Origin: Distichodus sexfasciatus
Lineage: Eukaryota > Chordata > Actinopteri > Characiformes > Distichodontidae
Assembly (NCBI GenBank): GCA_032718565.1
Contig: JAVGVS010000040.1
Coordinates: 566,001 to 630,000, forward strand
DNA length: 64,000 nucleotides
Reading direction: 5' to 3'
Part shown: positions 23,210 through 36,600 of the stretch, in pieces
How positions within the stretch are numbered: the first letter of the stretch is position 1
How the letters are laid out: every line of letters starts with the position of its first letter
Program-made: the position numbers and the translations under genes
Notes under the pieces: generated by a model
The model's input: only the letters and a program-made list of their open reading frames with translations
What the model was told of the DNA's origin: nothing
Database searches by the model: none

Positions 23210-26200
23210 TTCGTTGATTAAATTCATTTGAGAAAATAACTCACATTTTTAAAAAGTGTGACCAGATGAAATATTTAGGTGGTTTACATATCGGCACCTT
23301 ATATATTCGTACAAACTGTTCATAAGTAAAACAGCAATAGTCTCTTTCTCTCTATATTTATATATCTGTTACCCTACGAAATCAAAGTAAGCTGTCATGT
23401 CAGCTATATACAAGTATACAGAGAGACGAGACGACTTGGCTCCAGCTTTTTCAGAGTACAAAGAACAAATAAAGCATATAGAATATATCAATAGTCTACA
23501 AAAACGCTAAACTAGAGGTAGAAAAAAAAAAGAAATGTAGTTACTGGCGGTATACAAACCACAATTACAGTCCTTGGATGGTCTTTTTGTATTGAATGTG
23601 GATAAGACCTGCAGGAGTACAATATGAAGATTCTAGGGTTAGGGTTAACCCAAATAATCTATTAAATAATAACAGCACCTCTATGAAGTCTATGAAACTC
23701 CATAGCTACATAAATGAGTCATATATGTTACAAATCGTAACCGCAGTCAAGTGGAGAAACCTACAATCACTAATTATGTGCAAATGATGTAACAGCAGTC
23801 AAATATTGAATCAATCTGCTCATATATTTACAAAACCCCCATAATATAATCGCGTTTTATAACCTAGGCCGGACTGAACACGCTGGATGGAAGAAATCCA
23901 TCTTCAGTGAGTAGAAGTCCACCCATTGTTCACCCATTGAAGACTTTTACTAACAAAAGTTGAATTTTACAACTTCTGCTAAATGCACACATAATACATC
24001 AGTCTGAAACCCTTGCAAACACTTTAGGTACAAGGATATACATGAGTGGATTAAAAACACAAATGACCACACTATGGATCACTACACTATGATGTATGAA
24101 AGTGGTATGCTATGCCACGGATATTGCTATCACTTAACAAAAGTCAACTGAATTTGGGAGAAATGTGGCTACATTAGAAAATACTGAGGAATGCCAAACT
24201 TAATCCTCTACTATGTCTTAGTACAGGAGCACAGGGCAATTGTACAATTAAGAGCAAGAAATTGCTGCAAGAAATGTATAGGATGTCTTAATAAATACAA
24301 ACAACTAGTGCAGATAATCACATAACAAATTACATGACATTGATAGGTCACATTTATGGGATGTGGAAGAAAAAAATCAGAGCTGATCCCATTTTATCTC
24401 ACGCTACTTCAGGTTTACATTAAACATAACATGGACCTGTGGAATCAGGTAATAAGTGTCAAAATAACTTCTTACTACAACTGTGTCAATAAGCAGACTG
24501 GTAATAATAATTTAGTAAAGTTAAAGTAATATTAAAATAATGCATAGCTTTTCTCTTTTTTAATAAGTCACATTTTTGATATACAGATATGATAAACCTG
24601 GTGAACATGGTGCAGTTGACAGCTCAAACCTTTTAATAGGCCGTGGTCTCAAGTTCAGCAGAGGCATTGAGAAGGACAAACAGCGCTGCACATGCACAGA
24701 GAAACAAATTATTCTATTAAAACTGTTTAATGAAATCAAGACAAGAGAAAAATCCAAAAGTAAGCCTGAAGCTACAGAATGAGACAGAATACCATGTACA
24801 CAACAGACACGCAGGATTGCAAGTTCAACCTTTCAAAAGAAATTATATGGAAAAAAAATATTCTCCAGTACAGATATAAAGAAATGAATATGCCCTTTTC
24901 AAAACATCTTTTCAGAAACATATTAATCTGCGTTTTTGTTTCAGTTTGACAATAAAGTCCCAAAGAGGATTTTTCTCCGTGTGAAAAGTATTTTTTGTTC
25001 TGCAGCCCTGTGTGGTAACACTTCAGTGCACAGTGACAGTTTATCATGTGCTATGTTGGTTAGATGCAAGCTAATAAGACACAGGACTTTTTTATTTTTA
25101 TTTTAGAAAACTCTCTTGGGTCTTCTACTGGGTTTAACAATACAAGAGAACGCAACATCCTATAGCCTTACATCGGTTTTTTCATCAGGTTGTGCAAAAA
25201 CCCATTAACAAATATTAATGAATGCATAACAATCTTCATAAGAAAACAGAGTCAACATGTTGTGCTTTGTGGAGGTAAAGGTCATATCCAGGGCAAAAAC
25301 AAGCGGGGGGGGCGTGCAACAGTTCGTTAGACTGGATTTTAAATTATCAATGTTTAGTGTATAAACATTTTCATAAGCTAATATGCAATAACACCAGAAG
25401 CACACAAAATCTAATACATTGCATTAGTTGACAAAAATACTTTATAGATTGCTGAAAGAGACAGTTTGATAGTCAAAGATAGTTACAAAATGTATATAAA
25501 ATATTTGTAGGCAGTGAAGGTTAATTCAACGGGCGTTAAGAGAAATGTGACAACTAAACAAGTGCTTGATTTATGCATTACCTTTTAAAAAACGTTTTAT
25601 GACTACTGAGTTCTTAAAGTCTAGACACCGCTAAACAAACCCCCAAATACTCAAATTGTTGCTGTTAATGGTTTTTTTCCTTTTAGCCACACCAACCAAA
25701 TGGCTGACCTTGACTTTGAGGTAAATTAATAACAAAACTAAAAGCAGGAGTTTAAATGGTTTAAAGTGAATGCCTCTTTTTAACTGTCTGATTCTACAAT
25801 ATTCGTCAATACAGACTACAGAAGCCAAAAACACTAAATACTGAAGAAATCACGACCAATTTCTCCACTACCTGCTTTGTGACCTGTGCAACCTCATGTT
25901 GCAAGTGTGTGTGTGTTCTAATAATGCAAAATGATGTGTTTATCAGTGACATTGATCCTTCAATTCTGATGGACAGTTTTGCCATTTATGGCAGTATTAT
26001 GCGTTTCTTTAAGTTCTGTGATCCTGATGCAATGAGCCACTCCTGACTCCAGTCTGACCTTACCTCTCTCTCTCTTTAAAAAAAAAAATATATATAAAGT
26101 ACAGTATTATCATTCAAACCCAGAAGAGGGGAAAAAGCTTCAGTGTTTCAGCTTCCAAATAGCAAACAGAGTTTTAAGCAGTATCTTTCTTACCAAGCTC

Positions 26201-27661
26201 CAAGGCACTAGTGAAGAGGATATGCATTTGGTCTCTTATGTTGTTCTCTATTTGCTAATATTGCAAGCAGCCAGTTGTGCTTTATGTGTGTGAAAGTGGC
26301 AAACAAAGCCACCGTTAGTGATTGTCCTGAACTATTTTCACAAATTCCAACACTAAATATATATATTTATATATTGGCTCTGTTATATTAGTAAAAATAT
26401 AAAGTCTGATTAACACTTTGTGAATGCTACCAAAAATGACTTTTTAAGAAAGAACAATCTTGAAGTCTTGAGAACTTTAAGAACATTAACATTCATTTAG
26501 CTCATCCCAATATCATTAAAGGGTCATGGGAAGGCAGACAATGGAAATATTAGCCTCTCATTATATTAATATTAAAGATTACATTCCTGGGTCTTAGAAA
26601 GAAACATATTTGGTTGTCAGTAGCCCCTTTCAATAGTTCTATATTCCAGAAAATAACTTTTGTGTCTTAATTTTAAGTGAATAATGTAAATGTAATTAGG
26701 TAATGCAAATCTTAGCCATGAAATTCTAGGAGCGACACTTTGGCTAAGCACAATGAGGACAGACATCTACATCAAATGCAAAAAAAATTAACTTCAAAAT
26801 TAGTTATTTCTTTTTTAAATAAAGTTTAACAACACATGTTTAAGTCAAAAAGGGAGCCATGAACTATAACAAAACAAACAAAAGGTACATACATTCAACG
26901 AGCTTGTTTTAATTTTGCACTATACACAGACCAATTCAGAAACTGTCAAAAGCTAGACATTTTTCTTTAGTATATCTAAGTAAGCAAGGTGATAGCCCTC
27001 CATAGAAAAATACTTTACTAACATGTCAACGAGCTCTGAGCTCAAAAATGGGGCAAATTTTAATATATTTTTGTGAAATCATAGTCAAAGATTTAATTAT
27101 AACAATTTCATATCCAATTTCGTTTTTGTAGCACAAATGGATAAATACATCCCCAGTATGTCACACACACACACACACAAATCCCCGGCTGAGCCCAGCT
27201 TGGGTTGAGCTTAATACATAATGCTTCAGTCCTGAGAGCCCAGAGCTCCCACACAGAAAATAGCTGCTTAGTTATTGGTCACACCCCAACCCAAATGAAG
27301 TATTTTCTCAGTTGTACCTTTCAAGGAAATACGGGCCAGCACATGTCTGGTGTGTGCGTGCACCTTTACAGGAAATATGTTCCTCTCCTCTTTAAAGAAA
27401 CCCACAGAATTAAAACCACATCTGCATTTACGCGTAAGGCTTTAAGGATAATGCATTTTAACTCACATCTGCCCATAGAATTGTAGATCCTCTTCTTTCA
27501 AAACAATCTGTTACCTATGATGGACTTGTTCTCTCACAAAAAAGAAGTAAAAAAAGTTTACCCTGTCCCCCTCAATAAGCTTGGCACGTCAGGCTAACAC
27601 TATTGTAGGGGCTCGCTTTAAGGGTCTTCTCTTGATTCTGCTTCTCCACTCACTCACTCAC
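23210..27661 (-). other. Spacer and probable long 3' untranslated region of foxk1
   Basis: The 4.4 kb between the ap5z1 promoter and the foxk1 stop codon is AT-rich with no recognised exon. A candidate minus-strand AATAAA (plus TTTATT) is at 25091-25096, which would give a 3' untranslated region of about 2.6 kb. FOXK1 is known for a very long 3' untranslated region in mammals. A short (CA)n run is at 27162-27179. The limits are inferred. Confidence 0.4.
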
Positions 27662-30600
27662 TCAGTCGCTGGCCTCCTGGTTGATGGACACGATGACCGG
27701 CTGGGGCACCGAGGCCATGCTGTCCTCCTCCATTTTGGGCCGTTTGGCCTCGGGCTCCTCCATCTCCACACTGGGCGGCCTGTTGACCAACACCGGGGGA
27801 GAGGTGGAGGCCTGAGCGGCCAGGATCTGGAGAGGGTTGGTGAGAGCTGCGGGAGACAAGGAGTTTTGTACAGTGTTGGGAAATAGGCAACTACAAGTAG
27901 AGACACTACTAACTTAAATAATGAAGCTACTTTTAAAATGTTGAAGATTTATAAGTAATTATACAAAATACGCTAAACTGTTAAAAAAATGTTTTTTTCT
28001 GTCTTTACAAAAACATCTGACAGGTTGGCGTCAGACTATATTCATTATGTGCGCATTTATGTGCCACGTACCATAAGTACTGGGAGCGACACTGGCAGTG
28101 GGGAGGGCGTGCTTGCCGTTCTGAGTAATGGTCTGGACAGGCAGGTGGTGCTGCCCCACTGGCATCGAGCCCTGCTGCAGAACTGAGAAACTCTGCTGCC
28201 CTCTAGGGATCGAATTGAGGTGGCTTCCCACAGCCTGGATCACTCGACTGCCTGCAGGGATAGAGGTAGGAGCAGCCATCTCTTCTACTGCACCTTGAGA
28301 AAAGACGGGAAAAGTGTCAGAGGCTTGACAAACCATTTAAATTTAGCAACATTTAATAGCATACATATAAAAAATTAATCCCCAGCTCTACTAATTATCC
28401 AGGAATGGGTTGCAGTCATTACCTCTGTGGTCTCCGGAACCTTCTACAGCCACCGCGGATGTGTTGGCCAGTACGTAGCCATTGGCAGATCCAGCGGAGG
28501 TGGTGACCACACGGACCATGGCAACAGCGGGGGCCTGCTGCACCACATGGACAGCCTGTGCTGAGACCTGCTGGGAGCTGCTGATGATGGAGGTGGGCAT
28601 GTAAGCCACAGGCTTTGCCACGCCCACTGGGGGCTGGTGGGGCACAGCCATGATCACAGGCTGGGCGCTCACTGGGGAACCTGGTGGTTCAAACAGAGAC
28701 ACAGGTTTTCATAATGAACGACACACCGAGTGACACGTTACAAAACCAGCAGCGAGATGCTGACTGTTTCACATATAGTCCTGCTTAAAGAAACCAAACT
28801 GGTCCAAATATACATACTGCTGCAGAATGGATGCACTGTATAATGACCACCTCCCGAGACTGTCTCAGTTAGGTTCATTTCAGAGGCGTTCGAGTTTGTT
28901 TGCAAAGTTCACCAATAGGCAAAAAATGTGGATTAAACAATCAAAGGGACCATGTGTGAAAACACCCTGAGACTCACCAGGGGCACTCTGAGAGTATCTG
29001 TATTCGGGAACGGATGCCAACTTGGAGTTGAACTCGTGTTCATGGGAGACGGGCGAGCTCTCTCGTGACAGGCACTCGGGGGTCTGCAGGCCACTTGAGT
29101 GAGGCGAGAGGAGGCCTGAGTGGGTGGGCGAGGCTGGGGCACTCCTGAAAGCAGAATACGAGATCACAGTTAAACACAATCCCTAAAGCTTCAATCTTGC
29201 CACCTTCTGACGAGCTTTAACAGTAACAATCACACCACTGAGCTTCTCCAAACTGCCACTTTTGTACACACACACACACACACACACATTTCTGCAGAAA
29301 CCTAGCACACAAATGAGAAGCCGCTGCACACCAGTCACACCTCAAAGCAGCCCAGAATGGGTCACTTGGAAAGAGAAGCTAACGCAGACATGACTTACTT
29401 TGTCCTGACGAGTAAAAAAAGACCAGCAGAGAAAAGAGAAAAGAAGGAAAACACAGAAACTGAGAAGGCGCTGTGACAGAGCAGATTCTGCACGTTTGAG
29501 AAGAGGGAGGGACGAAGCTCAACGGCACCGGAGCAGGGATCCTCACCTTGATGAGAGTGGGCCAAATGGGGTACGAAAGCAGGACACACCCCGCTGGCGT
29601 CGCTTTCTGAAGGCCTGCTCCACAAGCTTGGCTTCAGACGAGGGATCCACACGCCAGAACGAGCCCTTTCCTGGCTCCTCCTGCGAGCGTGGGACCTTGA
29701 TGAAGTAGCGGTTCAGGGATAGGTTGTGTCTGATGGAGTTCTGCAAACATTCGGATGACAACAAAACCACAAGTCTTGGGTACGGCAATTCCCACTATTT
29801 GCACTATAATTACTGTAATAATAATATACAGTAATAATAAATAACCCTTTCATAAAGGCTACACTAACAGAGAAAGCGAGAGTGGGAGGAACAGAATAAG
29901 CAGAGAAACAGTGATAATACATCATAAGGCGAGAGAAAGGGATGGAGTGAGCGCAGGAGGAATTACAAGAAACATGACAAAGAGAGAGAAGAAATGGAGT
30001 AAGCATAAAAGCGATAACAACATAAAGGGGCAACAGAATGAAGTTCAGAAAGAGATACTTCCTAAAGGCACAAGTGAGAGAAAGAGGTCATTACTGTAAG
30101 TAAAACTGACCTGCCAGCCCTTGTCAGCAGTCCTGTAGTAGGGGTAATGCTTGGTGATGTGGGCATAGATTCCACTTAGTGTCAGCTGTCGATCCTGAGC
30201 TGATGATATGGCCTGAACAATCAGCTGTGCGTATGAGTACGGAGGCTTGGACTCATCCTGCAACAACAACAAGCAAGTCCAAATCAACAATCCAATTAAC
30301 ACAGACTGATGATCTTGATCAACAGCATCCAGAATGGCAGCATTCAGCTCTTCTTTGACTTTACATTGACACTGACCTTGGGGCTGTCTCCTCCCGACGC
30401 CTCCGTGCGCTGCTCTGATACGGCCTTGGCTGCATACTCGGCTGCCAGCTGCAGATCTGAGGTGATGTTGCGTCCATAACGGTAACCTGAGGATCCTGCG
30501 CCCCGGGGGCTCGCCGGACAAGAGTTGGGCACACTGAGGGAGGAACAGTCATGTGGTGATGAGACAGCAGGAAATGGTCTCAGGAAATTCTACATAGCTG

Positions 30601-33600
30601 GCTGGATATGGAAGGGTCAGAACATGTTGCCATAAATATGCATTAATGAAATAGCACTAGTAAAGTACTCATAGATTTAAAAAACTACTCATCCCTTTAA
30701 AACAACGTCACAAACACAAAACAGAAAACATGTTTGGGGTTTTCATAAACTGGTTTTCAGAGAGATCATATAACAATCATATAACAACAAATATTTGTAA
30801 TAATATGAATTTAATAATGAATGCTTTGAATGACTGAAGTTGTGTATAAAATTTGGTAACTGCAACCAAATTCACATACTGTAACAAAAAAATAAACTTT
30901 TGGCCATAAATAGCACATGAAACATGGCCCAAGTTTATGAAGTGGTAGGAAAACAACCAAACTCCTCATACCTCTTCACCAATCATCCCTTTCCATCTCA
31001 AACATGAGCTAATGAACTGGCAAACAAGCAACAAATACTGACCAGAAGCAGACAGTGATGTCAAACAATAAGCAAAGTTTCACATTCTACCGAGTAAGCA
31101 ATTTTCTTTAACATACACCATCATTTATGCACCCTTACTGCTACTTTCTAAAAGGGTTTTGTGGCCTGCAGGTGGCTCTGCAACACTGAAAACTAGAGGA
31201 CGATGTAAACAAATGGCTGGCGAGGCCCCTTAGAACAACATTCTCCAAGCGCCTGAGATGCTCATTTTCGTCTAGGCTCAGGAGGACGGAGGGATTTGTA
31301 CACATCCTGCCAGATACTATCTTCGGTCTGTCGTTGACCATCAGCTCTTAAGCAATTCCTCCCCAACACTGTTGTACCTTTTAGGTTTAGAAGGAGACCT
31401 CTGCAAGGCCATTCCGTAATGGAACAAAGATTTACTGTCAGAAGCCTCAACTAAAAAGGCAGTGTTTATCTCTGCATCTAAGTAAAACCTACAAACACAA
31501 CTTCAAAGATACTTCACACACATTTAATTACCTTGTAAAAACACCAAAAATCACATAGAGCTGATTTTAATATTACATGCTTACATCTTTCATTTAAAAT
31601 CTCTGTTAACAGCTTTTAAAATCATCTAAAACATATTTACATTTCCCCAAAACATGGAATGCCAGCTGTTTAACGTAAGAAAGCCACTATATTTCCACTA
31701 TTTTGGTTATTTTGAGACGGGATGCAGCAGAGGACGAGTTCAGAGCTGTTGTGCTGCTGCCTCCATTGTTGGCTGTGGGTGGAGAGCAGAGAGCTCGAAG
31801 GGGAAGGCCATTGTGTGGGGGACGGCACAGGCACCACAAGGGGTTTGAAGTCCAGGTCTGAAGCAGCACTTTCATAACAGCACTGCGATTACAATAACAT
31901 CAGCAACTGTAAGCTCAACTCAAACACCACTTTGTTAAAATTTAACATACTACAAACAATTAACAGTCCACTCAGGGCATCTGCACTGATAATGTTTACA
32001 GTAATAAAAGAGAGAGAAAAAAAACAGAACTGTTCTGCCAAACAGTGATTACATGTGGTAGAAGTCAACTCTAAGCAGAATCTGAGTCATTAGAGGGAAG
32101 TCCTCCATGTGACCTCTGCATGTCAACAAGACATATGTCCGTTACAACCACATGTACTATACTAAGGAGACCTTTTGACCTTCCTGTAGACTAATCTTCC
32201 TCATAACAAAATAATTAGAGCTTCACACAAGCTGCAACATGAGGTAAGACGAGGTAATGTCCAACATCTGGCTTACAGTGACTCCACAGGATTCCAAAAG
32301 GTCGTGGGAATTAATGATTTACAGACCAGACCTTTTAATAGCTTAATTATTAACTCCTTGAACCCAGCAAAATGAGTCTGGGACCAAACAGTCCTGCTAA
32401 ACTGGAAAGCTGATTCCGGAAGACTACAAGGCATTAAACGACTATTTACTTGCAAGTGCTTAAAAACAAAATGCTGTACAAGAAAGGAAATTTCATTTCC
32501 ATTTGTAAATATGTGTAAAAGGTGTGCTAATAAAGGTTGCACTGCACACATTGGACACTCAAATATTGCTCGTCATGCACAACGGATGGCTTGCACACAC
32601 TCTGTGTGTGTGGAATGTGAAGCCTTTGGCACATCTGCTGTTTGTCCAGCAAACGGAAGGTCCAGGAAGTGCTCCAGCTCTCCTGCCTGCCATGTAAAAA
32701 AAAAAAAAAAAACCTCCCTCACCCCTACTGGCACGTCTGAAACACAACAGCAGGCAGCTAAAAAAACCACATGCTCAGCAGTGGAAAACTAGTCAGACTG
32801 GCTGAATTGAAGGAAACCTTCGCTCGCTGGAGCCAGGGGGAGGGAGGGAGAAACGCAGGAAGGACAGTCAGCTCGCATGCTGTTTGTTTTGGGTGTCGGA
32901 TCTGGCCAAGGAGGGGGAGGGTGGGGGCAGGCTACTAGGAGCCCTCAGAAAAAGGAAACTAGCCGTGGTTCAAAACACCAAACCACAACACTTTCCCATC
33001 CACCAATCAGAGCACTCCAAGCTCAGCACACGCCATATAAGGCAGCCACACACAAACATACACTCACACACACACAGCCCGCTCACATTCACGAGCACAC
33101 GCTGTGCAGTGCTACAGAGTGGCCGCCAGGAGCACGCTTCCCTCAGACAGAGTATCATAAAGCCTGGAAAAATGTGGAGAAACAAGAACACGAGTCACTT
33201 CCTTGGCCTTCGGGATCCGCGAGGCAGAAAACGTTTTAAAGTCACCATCTGATATCTCTTTGCATTCAACCAGTTTTTGTGATGCACAAAAGATGAAATA
33301 TGAAATATAAAGCTCACTCTAAAAGCACCCTACGTACATTGTTTACCATAGACAGTTTCTACTGTCCAAAACTGTAGGCAAACATTTAAGTTGCTGCCCG
33401 AATTTTCGGGCTTGGAAAGTTGTGAATGAGTTCCACTGAAATAGTGAATACTGACGTGATTAGCTGACTTTATTTAGCTTTTACTAGCTTCAAGAACTTT
33501 TTTCACAAATCTGTTTAAAAAAAAAAAAGCAAAAATGACAATTACATATTTAAAAAGTCTGTAACACTAGAACACAGTGCAGACAACAAGAACAGCAGTC

Positions 33601-36600
33601 AGACAGAGTCTGCCCCAAACACACCACCCAAATGGTGGAAAATAATAGGCTAGATATGCTGCATTGCAAAGAAACAGGTGTGCATACAGTGTCATTGTCC
33701 GTCTGCAAGTTGACTTTCAGTTTGCCCAAAATAACTTTAATGAACACAGTGGATTATGCTGGATTTACTAGGATGTTTACAATAAACAACAGGCCACAAT
33801 ATTGTGTACATACAACGTAAGGCATGTTTACACACATCTGCTGTCCAGCACCATTGTTCCTGCTCAAACAAGCCTGTTTAACTGATGAGAGCTAGAACAT
33901 CACCTATTAACTTTCCAGCAGGAGCAAACCTGACCACTTCTACTGTAGTGTTTTGCTGAGTCAGAAAACTAGACGAGACAAGCCTGTGGTTAATGCCCAA
34001 ACTCACTCATACCTGATGGTTCCTGTTGGCGAAGGAAGAGGGCTCATCATACTTCTAAAGTCAGTTTCAGGAATGTTGATTTTCAGCGGGGAGATCTGCG
34101 GGTAAAGGGTCCTCACGGGGGAAACAGGAGCCTCCTCTTTCAGTGCCTCCTTGTGGTACAGCGCAGTGAACTGAATCTTTATTGCCGTACTGGGAAAACG
34201 AAAAGTGCACCTAGTCGAAGAGGAAAAAAAGCCCCATCAGTACTGCCCTCACCATTAATTTCAGCAGTACAGCCGATCATATTAAAACAATCTCTCTGCT
34301 GATAGAATCTGGATCATCACTGATACTGACCTGGTTTATAACTACAAAATTGGGCGTAGACATTTGCAGCTTAAATGTTTTATCAATACCAAAAGATAAA
34401 CATTGATTTAAACAGATTTAAAGTTCAGGTCACTACTCTTTTCAAGAAGACAACTGTATTTCACACAGATACACCAAAAACCTGACTGAATGGCAAACAG
34501 CTGTGTTACAATCTATATCAGTCACATGCTACCTGTTGATATTAACTGATATGCAACTTCTTTTCCCTCTAAACAACAGTATTTATAAAACATTTTTTGT
34601 TGAAGTATATAACTTAGCCGGTGGTAACTTGGTTTTAATGACAGTTGTTGATTTTAAACAGAGCTTTGCTGATCAAAGAACAGTCACGGACTACAAAGCT
34701 AAATGCTGTGAATGTAAATGTAAATATTATTTACTGAAGAAACCAGAAATACACTCGAAAAGAGATCTTAAACAAATGGGGGGAACTTCAGAAGTCTCTC
34801 ATAAGCAATTTTGTCCAGATTTTCCTTTTAACCTTCAGTAATTCTGCAACACTTGAACTCTGCTGTTATTATTCACATTTTAGGAAAGTCACTTAAAAAA
34901 TGTATGCCTTCTTATTTTTTAACAATCAAATACTGATCATTTATTTTTACATCAAAGTCACTGAGAACACAACAGCCTCCTTAAGCTTAAGTTTACTTTT
35001 GATTTTGACATAAGATGCTTACAGGAGACAAATCAAGTAAGAACTGAGAAAGGCTGTGTAAAAAGAAGAGTAATATGATCTACAACAATTTGTCAGTCGA
35101 AATGGAAGTGAGTATGGCATAACCTTATAAAAAGACTAGTGGAATATACAGCACACCTGGTATAATTTCAGTTTAGTAAAATAATGAATCACATTAACAA
35201 AGACATAAACTCAAATTAGTTTTCTGATCCCAAAGAAAATTTAAAACAAGCATAAAGCACTGTGCTTTCAGTTCTGTCACAAGAGCTTTTTTTAGAGACA
35301 TACAGGTCTGCTCCCAAAGGATTTCACCCTAATAACAAACTTTACTGACAGTAATTTGTGCCTGAAAGCTTTTCATAGCTGGACATGCTGATTTCATTTC
35401 AATACTCTGAAAATGACATTAAACAAGGATAACGTTAAGACTGCACAGTTGATGCCTGTTCCTTTCCATGCACAAGCACAAGCTCCTTTTTTTTATCATT
35501 TATTTCTAGTCTCATAATCACCATTTCCACACAGCTTCTCTGTGCTGCTTGGGTAACAAATGCTTGCTTTAGTTCCAATGATAAAAACCACTTCCTGTGA
35601 GGTCTTCTTCAGTGAGCATCATCAAAACTGATATTTCTGCTTGCATTTGGTATTAAAGTGATTGTGTGAATACTGATATTAATTCACTTGCACATTCTAT
35701 GAAGCAAGCACTAATCTACTCATCCTGCTGTTGCAACAAGCTACAAGATGATCAAGCAAAACATTGAGTGTACACACCCTTAGAGAACTTACAGGCAGAG
35801 CTCCAAACATGAATGTTCTACAAAAATAGACCACTTTCTACTTTCTCTCGTTCCCCACCTGATCTTTCATTATTGGGCATTTGTTCCCAGTGTTGCTACT
35901 GTCTTTATCTGATCGGCTTAGGCAGTGAGATAATGACTTGCAGCAAATCCCAGCCTCACAAGCTCACAATGACAAATTAGAAAGAAAACTCTATTAAGCA
36001 GGCGTATCATTTTTAATTTTCAACTTTAGCTGCATCTCTGTCTGGTAGTTATGTAAATTCAAACATATTCTTGCATTTCATTGGTGAAAGATAACAATAC
36101 ATTCTCACAAATTTCCCACCATTATTCGGAACTGAACACAATTGATTTCGAAAACATAATTCTGAGTAAAACTACTTAGAATGCACAGCATGATTTTGAA
36201 GCACTCGGAAGGGAATTCTTACATTTCTATGCTCAAAACACAAATCTTTCACTTCAGAGCCCCCTAAAACCCACAGTGTTTTTGTAATGTTTTCCATACA
36301 CGGCCAGAGAATGATGAATGGATACAAGAGACTTGTTTTTTTAAAAAGTGTCAGACCAGGAAGCCACATTTAATGGTGCACCATACACAGCCGAGTTGTT
36401 TTGAAGGGCAGACGTGGCAGGCACCCAAGACCGGTTGAGTCCGTCAGACCGTGTTTTCATAGCCATCTGTTGGAATAACCATTGCAGCCTCTATGACAAC
36501 AAGCGCCATGGATGTACACTGCACTGATAAGGCTGACAGAAAATGGCAAGAGCTATGAAAGGCATCTGCCAAAGCAAAGCCTAATACTGACTTTATTCAA

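Noticed and set aside
24560..25047. Open frames of 65-91 codons in the spacer downstream of foxk1
   Set aside because: No similarity to known proteins, AT-driven composition and overlapping frames on both strands.
32511..33252. Plus-strand open frames of 93-122 codons in foxk1 intron 2
   Set aside because: Composition is low-complexity (poly-Lys, His/Thr from CA repeats) and there is no recognisable domain. Kept only as a possible regulatory cluster.
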